NCBI GenBank assembly: GCA_964247385.1 | Contig: CAXTUB010000026.1 | Span: forward strand, 1 to 15,428 | Length of the DNA: 15,428 nt | Source of the DNA: TMP-86 sp964247385 | Lineage (GTDB): Bacteria; Pseudomonadota; Gammaproteobacteria; Steroidobacterales; Steroidobacteraceae | Direction: 5' to 3' | Part shown: positions 1 through 8,119 of the stretch, in pieces | How the letters are laid out: each line of letters begins with the position of its first letter | Position numbering within the stretch: the first letter of the stretch is position 1 | Position numbers and translations under genes: made by a program | Notes under the pieces: model-generated | What the model saw: the letters and a program-made list of their open reading frames with translations, nothing else | Databases searched by the model: none | What the model was told of the DNA's origin: nothing

Positions 1-1
1 C

Positions 2-1825
2 GGCTGCATCGGGCGCAGTGTCAAACAACAACAGGTCCACTGGAGTAGCAGGCGCTGGATTAGCACCAAGATGCGTGTAGATCTTGCGCGTCGTCGGATC
101 AGGCAATTGCGATGCGGCACCGCCTTTCAGAACATCGCTGCCATCGATGGTCGGGCTCCAAAAGCTCTGCGAAGTGTCCGAGAAAAAGCCGGTCGCCGGA
201 TCGACTGCCGGAGCGCCATTCACGTCTACGACATCGCTACCGACTAACTTGTACTTCTTTACGTTGCCCGGCCAGTGGGTCGTCGTACGCGGCGTGAATA
301 CGGACACATAGAACGAATCTAGAGTTTGTGTGCGGTTGAAAGCATTGACAGCCACCGAGGGAGACGAGAACGTCACATTAGTCTTCTGCACTTCGTTAAA
401 GATTTGGCTGAACACTGCTTCCAGCTCGGACAAGCTCGTCGCGGTAAATGCCTTGCCACCGCCGCGTGTTGCTGCCGTTTGTAGATAATTGAAGTAGGCG
501 GCGGCCTGAGGAGCTAGGGTAAAAGTGTCGCCGAAGCCAATGTAATAGGTCGTCACATTTTGTACGCTGCCAACATCCGAGCGCAGGTCACTCCGGTTCA
601 TGTATTGAGACAGCGCGCCCAAGCACAAGCCGCCATTCGAGCCGGGCGCAGCAGTTGCATCGCATGCGCCGCCAAGGGACGCGAAGTTGGGCAGATTCTT
701 GATCGTCGTATCTATGCCGGTATCGTTGTTGTTCGACTGGCCGTCCGTCAAAAAGATCACGAAGTTTTTCTGGCACGACAAGTCTGCCGGGCTGTCGTAA
801 TTCGCGCCCGATCGGGAAGCAGCCACGCTCGGAAACGGAAATTGAGAAATCGAGCTGCAGTGCACAGCGCCATTTGGCTTCGTAAAGGTCGCATTACACT
901 GCGTTGAGCGGGAGGTGTTGCCGTAGAGCACGCCTCCGCTCGAGTAATAACGATACGCCTCGAACAAGGTCTTCGTGAGAGGCGTGCTGCCTGCGGCGGC
1001 CCAAGAATTCACAGAATTGATGATGGGTGTTGCGTTCGTGGTGACATCGCCCATGGCGTTGACAACCATGCCGCCACTTCCGTTTACGTCATAGCGCATC
1101 ATGCCCACGTTCACGTTGGTGATGCTGCCCAGCAGGTTTTTAATGGCGTCCTGCATGACTTTGAGTTTGGCTTGCGTGGTGATCAGCGCTGCATCATTGA
1201 TGTAGTTGATGTAATTCGCGCTGTAAAAAGTCGTCGGTGTGCCCACGTTTCCGAACACTCCCCACCAGGAGTTGACGCCTGTATCCCAAATGCCGGTGGT
1301 TGAGGCAGGGTCACTGTTCTTGCTGGGATAGCGAAGCGCGGGATTTCCATTGCCATCTAAGCCTGCGTCTGAGCGACACTCAACGTCCGTTCCTGTGCCT
1401 GCGGCTATATCGGAAAACTTTGCCCATTGAAATGCGGCAGTAACCTTGCCCCAACGAATATACGTCGACTGATATTGGCCGGTCGCGCCTGGACTCGTGC
1501 CAAACTGTGTTGCAGCGGACGCACAGAAAAACTTCGCGACGGGCACCGCATTCGCGGCCGTGCAGGTAGGCTTACCCGCCGCCGTATAATAGTAAGAATT
1601 AGGGTTGCAGGCGCCCGGGTAGACGGTCGCCGGGTCATAGTCGGGTTCCGAGGACACCTCGTCGTCCATGCTACCTGAGGTATCCAGAACAAACAGAACA
1701 TTGGGTGGAACGGTGTTGTTCGTCTGATTGAAAAAAATCTCGGTATCGTCAGCAAGAGCGCTAGCGGAAAATGCAACTCCGGCCAATAAGGCGGCCGCTG
1801 ACAAGACAATGGATTTAACGTTCAT
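2..1825 (-). CDS. pilY1: PilY1-type pilus tip adhesin, N-terminal part (cut by left edge)
   Basis: Seen: an open frame of 608 codons from an ATG at 1825 that runs off the left edge. A GGAG ribosome site lies 7 bases before the ATG. Residues 1-25 form a Sec signal peptide ending in ASALA. A von Willebrand A domain follows, with the metal-site motif DTSGSM at residues 48-53, TPLT at 281-284 and FLTDG around D361, so the MIDAS site looks intact. Many cysteines are present. Known: PilY1 sits at the tip of type IV pili with the minor pilins, and takes part in adhesion, surface sensing and control of retraction; its C-terminal half is a calcium-binding beta-propeller, which here would lie outside the window. 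The gene is last in the visible minor pilin operon, 28 bases after the small CxxC gene, which supports the call. Complete relatives are usually above 1000 residues. Confidence 0.93.
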   Translation of the reverse strand, partial: MNVKSIVLSAAALLAGVAFSASALADDTEIFFNQTNNTVPPNVLFVLDTSGSMDDEVSSEPDYDPATVYPGACNPNSYYYTAAGKPTCTAANAVPVAKFFCASAATQFGTSPGATGQYQSTYIRWGKVTAAFQWAKFSDIAAGTGTDVECRSDAGLDGNGNPALRYPSKNSDPASTTGIWDTGVNSWWGVFGNVGTPTTFYSANYINYINDAALITTQAKLKVMQDAIKNLLGSITNVNVGMMRYDVNGSGGMVVNAMGDVTTNATPIINSVNSWAAAGSTPLTKTLFEAYRYYSSGGVLYGNTSRSTQCNATFTKPNGAVHCSSISQFPFPSVAASRSGANYDSPADLSCQKNFVIFLTDGQSNNNDTGIDTTIKNLPNFASLGGACDATAAPGSNGGLCLGALSQYMNRSDLRSDVGSVQNVTTYYIGFGDTFTLAPQAAAYFNYLQTAATRGGGKAFTATSLSELEAVFSQIFNEVQKTNVTFSSPSVAVNAFNRTQTLDSFYVSVFTPRTTTHWPGNVKKYKLVGSDVVDVNGAPAVDPATGFFSDTSQSFWSPTIDGSDVLKGGAASQLPDPTTRKIYTHLGANPAPATPVDLLLFDTAPDAA

Positions 1826-1853
1826 TCTGCGACTCCACGATGAAGGACTGAGA

Positions 1854-2204
1854 TCACTTCACCAAAACGATTCGAGTGATGGCCATATTGGACAAGCGAT
1901 AGTGCACAGTTACAGACGTATCCCCTGCTGCTGCAAGGGCGCCTCTAAGCTCGGCAATGCTGACCCTGCGACCTGACACAAAGAGATCAGGTTGATCTTC
2001 GAAGTAAAGCGTGCGCGCCGCGCAAGCCGAGCACGGCCGCACAGTGACAAGGCCTTGATCGTAGCCGGGCAGACTGATTAGATCCGCCGTGCTTTCGATC
2101 GAACCTTCCAAGAGCACCACAGCACGGCGATCCGCCTTGGAGACATTGGCAGTCAGCGCAGCAGCCATCAAGAGCATCGCGGCGCTGTAAGAACGTTGTT
2201 TCAT
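1854..2204 (-). CDS. Small secreted CxxC protein of unknown function in the pilus operon
   Basis: I do not recognise the family. Seen: 116 residues, ATG at 2204 with GGAG 6 bases upstream. Residues 1-24 look like a Sec signal peptide (basic start, hydrophobic core, cut near SKA). The mature part is about 92 residues, has no further membrane segment, and carries one CxxC pair, CSAC, at C58 and C61 just after a valine-rich strand. It lies between pilX (32 bases) and pilY1 (28 bases) on the same strand, so it is probably transcribed with them and acts in the periplasm or at the pilus base. In Pseudomonas the small gene pilY2 lies after pilY1, not before it, so position does not support calling this pilY2. 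A thiol-redox or metal-binding role is possible from the CxxC alone but is not shown. The signal peptide, good ribosome site and tight fit between neighbours make it a real gene. Confidence 0.8.
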   Translation of the reverse strand: MKQRSYSAAMLLMAAALTANVSKADRRAVVLLEGSIESTADLISLPGYDQGLVTVRPCSACAARTLYFEDQPDLFVSGRRVSIAELRGALAAAGDTSVTVHYRLSNMAITRIVLVK

Positions 2205-2236
2205 GACGACTCCATGTTTCTTTAAAGTGGCGCGGT

Positions 2237-2725
2237 TCAGGGGCAGCTATATAGCGATGTGCACGTGGCGCTTGGCACCGGCGGAAAAACTGTCGAGGCA
2301 TTCACGATCTCGCCGACGCCCTGCGTATTCGCCGCCTGCGCATTCCGCACATCCGACCTTCCGGTACTATCGATTTGAAATAAGTAGGCGGCGTACAACG
2401 TGGCGTCGTACCCTTTCGGCGGTGCTGGTGCTTTTCCTGCAGGTGTCACGCTCGCAGTGAAAGTGTCCACTCCATTGGTGCCATTGATCGCAGGGAGCGC
2501 GCCATTGGGGTTAAATAGCGCTCCGTTGGCCATCGCGCGCTCGATTCCCGCCTCGGCCGCTTGAAATGCGTTCTGCCGATATTGCTCGTTGCCCGCCATG
2601 AAGAACTCGAGGCTCGCCGAGCTCACGCCAGAAATCGCAAGCAGCGTTAGCACCAACAGGAGAATGAGGCCGATGACAAGAGCCGCACCGCGTTGATTGG
2701 CATTGAGCTTGTGTGTCATACGCAT
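2237..2725 (-). CDS. pilX: Minor pilin PilX
   Basis: Role: minor pilin of the type IV pilus priming complex, joined with PilV, PilW and FimU/FimT, and linked to PilY1 at the pilus tip. Seen: 162 residues from the ATG at 2725. A short basic leader ends in QRG at residues 11-13, followed by the hydrophobic helix AALVIGLILLLVLTLLA. Position +5 of the mature protein is Ile, not Glu, as is usual for PilX and the related GspK group. The PilX hallmark MAGNEQYRQNAFQAAEAGIE follows at residues 43-62. Two cysteines near the C-terminus may form a disulfide. The ATG shares one base with the pilW stop (TGATG). A GTG three bases upstream (2728) would add one Met and is an alternative start. Neither start has a strong ribosome site, which fits translational coupling to pilW. 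Confidence 0.9.
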   Translation of the reverse strand: MRMTHKLNANQRGAALVIGLILLLVLTLLAISGVSSASLEFFMAGNEQYRQNAFQAAEAGIERAMANGALFNPNGALPAINGTNGVDTFTASVTPAGKAPAPPKGYDATLYAAYLFQIDSTGRSDVRNAQAANTQGVGEIVNASTVFPPVPSATCTSLYSCP

Positions 2726-3849
2726 CACTGAATCGCGTTGCGAACTTGAAACGTTCGGGAAATCAACATGCGTCGAAAGTGACTCAGGTTGTTAATGCCC
2801 ACTGCGGGATCGAGTGAGGGCTGATAAGGCCGCCTTCTGGCCCCGCCAGAGCTCAAGTCGAAAACGGCAGCGCCATTTGCCGCTGCACGGTCGCCATATT
2901 GATAGGTGTTGTTGTCGGTATAGCTGATGTCCGGTGTATCCGAGCGAATCAGCAACCAAACACGCACTGCAACGATTGCAGACCCCACCGTAATCAATCC
3001 CGGAGGTGGGTTGATGTAACGATTAGGAACGCCAGTCACCGCGAGATTCTCGATACCGAATTCGACTTGCATATCTTCAACGCCAGGCATGACTTCCTGG
3101 TCAGCGAAGGCGGGTGCACCGCCGGCGGATATCAGCGCCTTACGCCGCAGCGAAGGCATGCCAGCTCGGGTGGAAGAATTGTTGTCTATGTAGTATCCGT
3201 CAACGATCAAATTAGCAACGCGATCGATATTTAGGGTTGGGACCGCGCCGCAGAGCGCACCGTTGCTGATTAATTGCGCTCCAACACGATTCGAGCACAC
3301 CTGCAAAATTCCATTGGTCGTGACTGGTTGGTTTCCCGCGTTAAGCTGCTGTACGGCTGAAGCGCGTCGAATCGTAATGGTGTCTGCGCTCAGCGCCGCG
3401 CTAGTGTTCCACCCGGAAAGCGAGTCACACGCGGGCTGGCGAGACATAGGCAGGCTAGCACTCAATATATAGTCGTTGTTATCGCCGTGAATAGGATTGT
3501 CCGCGTCGATGGCAAAGTTTGTTCCACAGATTTGTGCAGCGCCAAAGGGCGCAGCGGCGGGAGCGGTCTGCAGCGCCGAGTTTTGAACGATGCCGCTGCC
3601 CTGCTGATATCCCCAATAACCGGCCAGGCGAATGTCCGATTCGAGCACCGACATGGCGTAGCGTGCGTTTTCTTGTAATCGAGCGATGTTCTCGTTGATG
3701 TTATATGCGTTGCGGCTGTCGACGTAGACTTGCGTGGCCCCAAAGATCAACACGCCAGAGATCGTCAGTGCGACCATAAGCTCAATTAAAGATAGACCGC
3801 GCTCGTGCGCTCGCGAAAGTTTCTTGGTCGTTATATCGAAGGCTTTCAT
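2725..3849 (-). CDS. pilW: Minor pilin PilW
   Basis: Role: large minor pilin of the type IV pilus, part of the tip and priming complex that starts fibre assembly in the inner membrane. Seen: 374 residues. The class III (prepilin) signal has a leader ending in ERG, with cleavage expected after G18. The mature start is LSLIE with Glu at +5 (E23), then the hydrophobic helix LMVALTISGVLIFGATQVYV. A PilW-like stretch follows, ENARYAMSVLESDIRLAGYWG at about residues 61-81, then a long globular domain with several cysteines. Length is typical for PilW. The ATG overlaps the pilV stop by four bases (ATGA, 3846-3849), so translation is coupled. The prepilin signal implies processing by the peptidase PilD, which is not in this window. 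Confidence 0.93.
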   Translation of the reverse strand: MKAFDITTKKLSRAHERGLSLIELMVALTISGVLIFGATQVYVDSRNAYNINENIARLQENARYAMSVLESDIRLAGYWGYQQGSGIVQNSALQTAPAAAPFGAAQICGTNFAIDADNPIHGDNNDYILSASLPMSRQPACDSLSGWNTSAALSADTITIRRASAVQQLNAGNQPVTTNGILQVCSNRVGAQLISNGALCGAVPTLNIDRVANLIVDGYYIDNNSSTRAGMPSLRRKALISAGGAPAFADQEVMPGVEDMQVEFGIENLAVTGVPNRYINPPPGLITVGSAIVAVRVWLLIRSDTPDISYTDNNTYQYGDRAAANGAAVFDLSSGGARRRPYQPSLDPAVGINNLSHFRRMLISRTFQVRNAIQ

Positions 3850-4295
3850 ATTTGCATCTGCAGGACGTAAGACTGCGTTTGGCCACCTTGCTCGACCCAG
3901 CTCACAGTGATCGTGTAGGCTGCGGGCGCTGGTGGAACAGCGGGCGCGACTACTACATTTCCATTAGCGTTAGGCAATGTCCCTGTCACAGCCTGAGTCC
4001 ACGACAACAAATCATTCTCGGCCATTTCGACGGGCGTGCAGTCAACTGATCCAGTCCCGGCGCAGTTGTGGTACGCAGGCGCGTTTTGGTAGGCAATTCC
4101 AGCAAACTTGTTCGCGCGAATTCGGTCTGCCATATCCGTTGCAAGATTGATGGCTTGCGTGCGATAAATCGCACCGCTTCCTGAGCGTAGTGTCGTCACG
4201 TAAAGACCCGCGATGCCAAGCATGCCGACCGCGAGCACCACAAGCGCCACCATGGCCTCAACCATCGTGAAGCCGCGATTGGCGTTTATGCTCAT
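3846..4295 (-). CDS. pilV: Minor pilin PilV
   Basis: Role: minor pilin of the type IV pilus, in the same inner-membrane priming complex as PilW, PilX and FimU/FimT. Seen: 149 residues from the ATG at 4295. A very short leader, MSINANRG, is followed by FTMVE with Glu at +5 (E13) and the helix AMVALVVLAVGMLGIAGLYV. This 'VEAMVALVVLAVGMLGIAGL' type of start is typical of PilV. After it comes LRSGSGAIYRTQAINLATDMADRIRAN, also a PilV family pattern, and two cysteines in the NCAGTGSVDC loop. A TTG at 4301 would extend the frame by two residues, but the ATG overlaps the fimT stop as ATGA and gives the normal leader, so it was chosen. Confidence 0.92.
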   Translation of the reverse strand: MSINANRGFTMVEAMVALVVLAVGMLGIAGLYVTTLRSGSGAIYRTQAINLATDMADRIRANKFAGIAYQNAPAYHNCAGTGSVDCTPVEMAENDLLSWTQAVTGTLPNANGNVVVAPAVPPAPAAYTITVSWVEQGGQTQSYVLQMQI

Positions 4296-4891
4296 GGGCA
4301 AGCCACACTCGTTGCGGCCATGGAATTAGTAACGTTCGTCATGTCTTGAGCGACACGCGCCCTCCCTGTTTGCGTGATCATGATTGCGCGCGCCGTCGAA
4401 TTCGTTCCGATCGCAGTGTTGCCTCGGTCATCGCACAACGAAATATTGCGAGTCGGCGTAAATCCCCCGCACAACGGAAGCGCGAATCCGGTTCGGTCGT
4501 AACAAATGATTCGCCTGTCGCCCGCTACCGCGACACTTGCGGGCATGGCGCCCCGCTGAAGCACCATGTCGCCGGCTCCAGCGTTAAGGGGCGACGTGCC
4601 GTTTTGGTCCCAAAAAGCGATCCATTGCGCAAAGTTATTGGTATTACAGTCGGTGCCGTTTGTGGTTGCGCATACCACAGCCAAGCCTTGCTGCCTCTTG
4701 ATCGCCTCAGTCCTTGCCATCTGCGCGCCGTGCAGCCAATCGTTGGCGGCGCCGGACAAGCGGTTGTTCTGAAGAAACGTTCGCATGTTGGGGATGGCGA
4801 TGCCCGCGACGATGCCGGCGATGGTGATCGTGGTCATGAGCTCTAGCAGCGTGAAGCCCCGCACGGCGATGGATTTCGGTGGTGGTCGCAT
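4292..4891 (-). CDS. fimT: GspH/FimT-type minor pilin (FimT or FimU)
   Basis: Role: pseudopilin of the GspH/FimT family, the first gene of the minor pilin operon; its relatives FimU and FimT help start the pilus, and FimT is linked to DNA uptake in some species. Seen: 199 residues from the ATG at 4891. The leader MRPPPKSIAVRG is followed by FTLLE with Glu at +5 (E17) and the helix LMTTITIAGIVAGIAIPNM. Next comes NNRLSGAANDWLHGAQMARTEAIKR, the classic GspH/FimT pattern, then a cysteine-rich C-terminal domain ending in ACP. The frame is open upstream to a TTG at 4918, but a leader starting there would carry an extra nine residues, so the ATG is preferred. Sequence by eye cannot separate FimT from FimU; only one such gene is present here. 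Confidence 0.85.
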   Translation of the reverse strand: MRPPPKSIAVRGFTLLELMTTITIAGIVAGIAIPNMRTFLQNNRLSGAANDWLHGAQMARTEAIKRQQGLAVVCATTNGTDCNTNNFAQWIAFWDQNGTSPLNAGAGDMVLQRGAMPASVAVAGDRRIICYDRTGFALPLCGGFTPTRNISLCDDRGNTAIGTNSTARAIMITQTGRARVAQDMTNVTNSMAATSVACP

Positions 4892-5043
4892 GGGCCGGCA
4901 CTCTAAAAGGAGCGGCAAGGCCCGTTCAAACCTTTGCGACTAGCGGCGGGGCGCCACAGACGAGCGGCGCCGGTTCAACAATAAAAGAGAATGCAGTTCA
5001 CACTCTGATTTCGCGGCGCGCACGCTCGTGTTAAGTTTTTGAC
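4892..5043. promoter_or_regulatory. Divergent intergenic region between pilus and oxidase operons
   Basis: These 152 bases separate the leftward pilus operon from the rightward DUF2244-cox operon, so at least one promoter for each is expected here or just inside the genes. I see no convincing sigma-70 or sigma-54 promoter on either strand. Two GGCGCC hexamers at 4950-4955 and 4966-4971 can pair into a 6-base stem with a 10-base loop, and GTTCAA occurs at 4924-4929 and again at 4973-4978. Whether these matter is unknown. The promoter role is inferred from gene orientation only. Confidence 0.4.
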
Positions 5044-5502
5044 GTGGAAGAGCGCATCGTTCTGGTTCCGAATTGCTCCCTGACGCCGCGTTCGGCGCTT
5101 TTGTTTTTTGGCGGGCTTTTTTTCGTCTCTCTAATGTTCTCTTTGTTCTTCGTCCTGCAAGGCCTATGGCCGGTGCTGCCATTTTGGGGCCTGGAAATGG
5201 TCGTGCTGGCCGCGGCGCTCATCTTGAGCTTGCGGCGGCGGCATTGGCGCCAGACGGTGTCGATCGACGATGTGGCCATCCGCGTGGAGACCACTTCGCA
5301 GCGCGGCGCGCACAAACAAGAGTTTTCTAGGGCTTGGGCGAAGGTTAAACTACGCTCAGCTCGGACCAACCTGCATCCGAGCCGGCTTTTGATCGAGTCG
5401 CATGGGCGAGCGCTCGAGGTCGGCAGTTTCCTCACCGAGGAAGAGCGGCGCGCATTGGCGCTGCGGCTGCAAGCGTTGTTGCGGCAAACGCCGCGATTTT
5501 AG
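5044..5502 (+). CDS. DUF2244 membrane protein upstream of coxB
   Basis: Function unknown; members of this family (DUF2244) are often found next to cytochrome c oxidase genes in Proteobacteria. Seen: 152 residues. Two hydrophobic segments at about residues 18-38 and 43-62 are joined by the short turn LQGLWPVLPFWGLE, which is the most conserved-looking part of the family. A mostly hydrophilic C-terminal domain of about 90 residues follows, likely cytoplasmic, ending in VGSFLTEEERRALALRLQALL. The start is a GTG with no strong ribosome site, but the family motif VLVPNCSLTPRS begins only a few residues later and there is no other in-frame start upstream. It lies 15 bases before coxB and is likely cotranscribed with it, so a role in oxidase assembly or expression is a guess from context. 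Confidence 0.82.
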   Translation: MEERIVLVPNCSLTPRSALLFFGGLFFVSLMFSLFFVLQGLWPVLPFWGLEMVVLAAALILSLRRRHWRQTVSIDDVAIRVETTSQRGAHKQEFSRAWAKVKLRSARTNLHPSRLLIESHGRALEVGSFLTEEERRALALRLQALLRQTPRF

Positions 5503-5517
5503 GGGACGAGCTTCACG

Positions 5518-6441
5518 ATGAATCGATTGTTGGAAGTTTTGCGGCCGCTGCGCCGTGCGGCCATGGCCCGTTGGGCTGTTGCGGCCGCCGCCATGGCGGC
5601 CTTCTCGGCGCACGCGGATCCGGCGCGTCTCAATACATCGAATGGCTACAACCTGCCCGTGGGCGTCAGCGAGCTCAGCCAGGAAATTCATGGCTTGCAC
5701 ATGATCATTTTCTGGGTATGCGTGGTCATCGCCGTCGTGGTGTTCGGCGTGATGATTTATTCACTGATCAAATTTCGCCAATCGCAGGGCGCGGTGCCCG
5801 ACACCGACATGATCCACAGCACCAAGGTGGAAATTGCCTGGACCGTGGTGCCCGTGCTCATTCTCGTGGTCATGGCAATTCCCGCGGCCGAGACGCTGAT
5901 CAAGATCGAGGACACGCGCAATTCGGAGCTGTCGATTCGCGTCACCGGCTATCAATGGAAATGGCAGTACCAATACATGGATGCTGCCGACGGCGTGAAT
6001 TACTTTTCCACGCTCTCGGCAGATTCGAACGATGCGCGTCAAGTCGGCTCGGGGATTGACCCGAAGACCGTGCCCAATTATTTGCTGTCGGTCGATAAGC
6101 CCATGGTCATTCCGAGCGCCACTAAAGTACGCTTGCTGCTGACGTCGCAAGATGTCATTCATGCGTGGTGGGTGCCCGACTTCGGCATGAAGCGGGATGC
6201 CATCCCGGGTTTCGTGAACGAGATGTGGGTCAAGGTTCCGGCGGGTAAAGAAGGCGTCTATCGCGGCCAATGCGCTGAGCTTTGCGGACGCGATCATGGC
6301 TTCATGCCCATCGTGGTCGAAGTGAAGAGCCGCGATGATTTCAAGCGCTGGGTCGATGCGCAAAAGAGCGAAGCCAAACAGGCCGCCGTCGACACGCTCA
6401 CCGCTCCACGCACCGCGCAAGCGGTGATTCCCAAGAGTTGA
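5518..6441 (+). CDS. coxB: Cytochrome c oxidase subunit II
   Basis: Role: takes electrons from cytochrome c through the binuclear CuA centre and passes them to heme a in subunit I. Seen: 307 residues. Residues 1-33 form a cleavable signal sequence ending in SAHA. Two membrane helices follow at about 62-84 and 105-127, then the aromatic GYQWKWQYQY patch at 144-153, the proposed electron entry from cytochrome c. The periplasmic cupredoxin domain has all CuA ligands: H215 in VIHAWWVP, then C252, E254, C256, H260 and M263 in CAELCGRDHGFM. There is no cytochrome c domain after it, so this is an aa3-type and not a caa3-type subunit. The tail of about 25 residues is alanine-rich and variable. A GGGGACGAG ribosome site lies just before the ATG. 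The coxA gene follows after 26 bases. Confidence 0.97.
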   Translation: MNRLLEVLRPLRRAAMARWAVAAAAMAAFSAHADPARLNTSNGYNLPVGVSELSQEIHGLHMIIFWVCVVIAVVVFGVMIYSLIKFRQSQGAVPDTDMIHSTKVEIAWTVVPVLILVVMAIPAAETLIKIEDTRNSELSIRVTGYQWKWQYQYMDAADGVNYFSTLSADSNDARQVGSGIDPKTVPNYLLSVDKPMVIPSATKVRLLLTSQDVIHAWWVPDFGMKRDAIPGFVNEMWVKVPAGKEGVYRGQCAELCGRDHGFMPIVVEVKSRDDFKRWVDAQKSEAKQAAVDTLTAPRTAQAVIPKS

Positions 6442-6467
6442 CTGAGAAGAGTTAGTTAGAGAAGCTC

Positions 6468-8075
6468 ATGGCCACGAACGCAGCACACGCACACGATCAT
6501 CTTCACGGCGCACATCACGACACGCATCATGATGAGCCGGCCACCGGCATCAAGCGCTGGCTGTTCACGACTAATCACAAGGACATCGGCACGATGTACC
6601 TCGTGTTCAGCCTCATCATGTTCTTCGTCGGCGGCACCATGGCGCTCCTGATCCGCGCCGAGCTGTTCAAGCCGGGCTTGCAGCTCCTGGACCCCGTGAC
6701 GTTCAATCAGATGACCACGAACCATGCGCTCATCATGATTTTCGGCGCGGTCATGCCGGCGTTTGTTGGACTCGCTAATTGGATGGTGCCCTTGCAAATC
6801 GGCGCACCCGACATGGCGCTGCCGCGCATGAACAACTTCAGCTTCTGGATTTTGCCGTTCGCCTTCACGCTGCTTCTACTCACGCTGGTGGTGCCGGGCG
6901 GCGCCGCGGCCGGCGGCTGGACGCTCTATCCGCCGCTCTCACTGCAGACCGGCGACAGCTTTCCCATGTTGATCTTTGCCATTCATATGATGGGCGCCTC
7001 CTCGATCATGGGCGCCATCAATGTCATCGTGACCATCATGAACATGCGCGCGCCGGGCATGACGCTGCTCAAGATGCCGCTGTTCTGTTGGACGTGGCTC
7101 ATCACGGCGTACCTGCTCATTGCCGTCATGCCCGTGCTCGCAGGCGCCGTCACCATGCTGCTCACCGACCACTTCTTCAAGACGAGTTTCTTCAATGCGG
7201 CCGGCGGCGGCGACCCGGTGATGTTTCAGCACATCTTCTGGTTCTTCGGGCACCCCGAGGTGTACATCATGATTTTGCCGGCCTTCGGCATCGTGTCGGA
7301 GATTCTGCCCACGTTCTCACGCAAGCCGCTCTTCGGCTATGACGCCATGGTGTACGCCACGGCGTCCATTGCGTTCTTGTCGTTCATCGTGTGGGCGCAC
7401 CACATGTTCACCGTGGGCATGCCGCTCGCGGCGCAGCTCTTCTTCATGCTGTCCACCATGCTCATCGCCGTGCCGACCGGCGTGAAGGTATTCAACTGGA
7501 CGGCCACCATGTGGCGCGGCTCGCTGACGTTCGAGCCGCCCATGCTGTTCGCGCTCTCCTTCTTATTTCTGTTCACCATCGGCGGCTTGTCGGGAGTGAT
7601 GCTCGCCATCGTCCCGGCCGATTTCCAATATCAAGATACTTACTTCGTCGTCGCACACTTCCACTATGTGCTGGTTCCCGGAGCCGTGTTCTCCATCATG
7701 GCGGCGGTGTATTACTGGCTGCCGAAGTGGACGGGTCACATGTACAACATGGGCCTGGCCAAGGCGCATTTCTGGCTGTCGACGATTTTTGTCAACGTAT
7801 TGTTTTTTCCGCAGCACTTTTTGGGTCTTGCCGGCATGCCGCGGCGCATTCCGGATTACGCGGTGCAGTTCGCCGATTGGAACATGGTGTCTTCCATTGG
7901 CGCGTTTGGATTTGGCTTATCCCAGCTGTTGTTCGTTGCCGTCATCGTGCAATGCGCGCGCGGCGGCATCAAGGCCACTTCGCAGGTGTGGGATGCCAGC
8001 CCCCGTGGTCTCGAGTGGACTCTGCCATCGCCCGCGCCGTATCACAGCTTCACCATCGCGCCGGAAGTCAAATAG
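6468..8075 (+). CDS. coxA: Cytochrome c oxidase subunit I
   Basis: Role: catalytic subunit of aa3-type oxidase; reduces oxygen to water at the heme a3-CuB site and pumps protons across the inner membrane. Seen: 535 residues with twelve predicted helices. Low-spin heme a ligands are H86 (TTNHALIMIF) and H399; heme a3 ligand is H397 (AHFHYVLVPG). CuB ligands are H262, H311 and H312, with Y266 in GHPEVYI as the cross-linked tyrosine. Proton-path residues of the A1 class are present: D115 (PDMALPRMNN), E264 and K340 (TGVKVFNW). Unusual feature: residues 7-21 hold eight histidines before the conserved RWLFTTNHKDIG start. The ribosome site is AGAGAAG. The gene sits between coxB and the small-ORF/ctaG pair. 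Confidence 0.98.
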   Translation: MATNAAHAHDHLHGAHHDTHHDEPATGIKRWLFTTNHKDIGTMYLVFSLIMFFVGGTMALLIRAELFKPGLQLLDPVTFNQMTTNHALIMIFGAVMPAFVGLANWMVPLQIGAPDMALPRMNNFSFWILPFAFTLLLLTLVVPGGAAAGGWTLYPPLSLQTGDSFPMLIFAIHMMGASSIMGAINVIVTIMNMRAPGMTLLKMPLFCWTWLITAYLLIAVMPVLAGAVTMLLTDHFFKTSFFNAAGGGDPVMFQHIFWFFGHPEVYIMILPAFGIVSEILPTFSRKPLFGYDAMVYATASIAFLSFIVWAHHMFTVGMPLAAQLFFMLSTMLIAVPTGVKVFNWTATMWRGSLTFEPPMLFALSFLFLFTIGGLSGVMLAIVPADFQYQDTYFVVAHFHYVLVPGAVFSIMAAVYYWLPKWTGHMYNMGLAKAHFWLSTIFVNVLFFPQHFLGLAGMPRRIPDYAVQFADWNMVSSIGAFGFGLSQLLFVAVIVQCARGGIKATSQVWDASPRGLEWTLPSPAPYHSFTIAPEVK

Positions 8076-8119
8076 CCAGTGAAGGCAGCGCCTTTGATGT
8101 CATCGATTCTGGCGCGGGG

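Noticed and set aside
1405..1809. Minus-strand 134-residue frame near the pilY1 start
   Set aside because: It overlaps the pilY1 signal peptide and von Willebrand A domain in another frame, and has an Arg/Pro-rich shadow composition.
4924..4978. GTTCAA repeats as promoter or operator boxes
   Set aside because: Only six bases each, with poor matching -10 elements at the right distance on either strand; not enough to call a site.
5761..6420. 219-residue minus-strand open frame across coxB
   Set aside because: It is antisense to a coxB gene with all CuA ligands; the frame is a codon-bias shadow.
7391..8119. Long plus-strand frame running from inside coxA into the 44-residue ORF
   Set aside because: The part inside coxA is low-complexity Arg/His shadow. 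Only the part after the coxA stop, from the ATG at 8120, looks like a protein.
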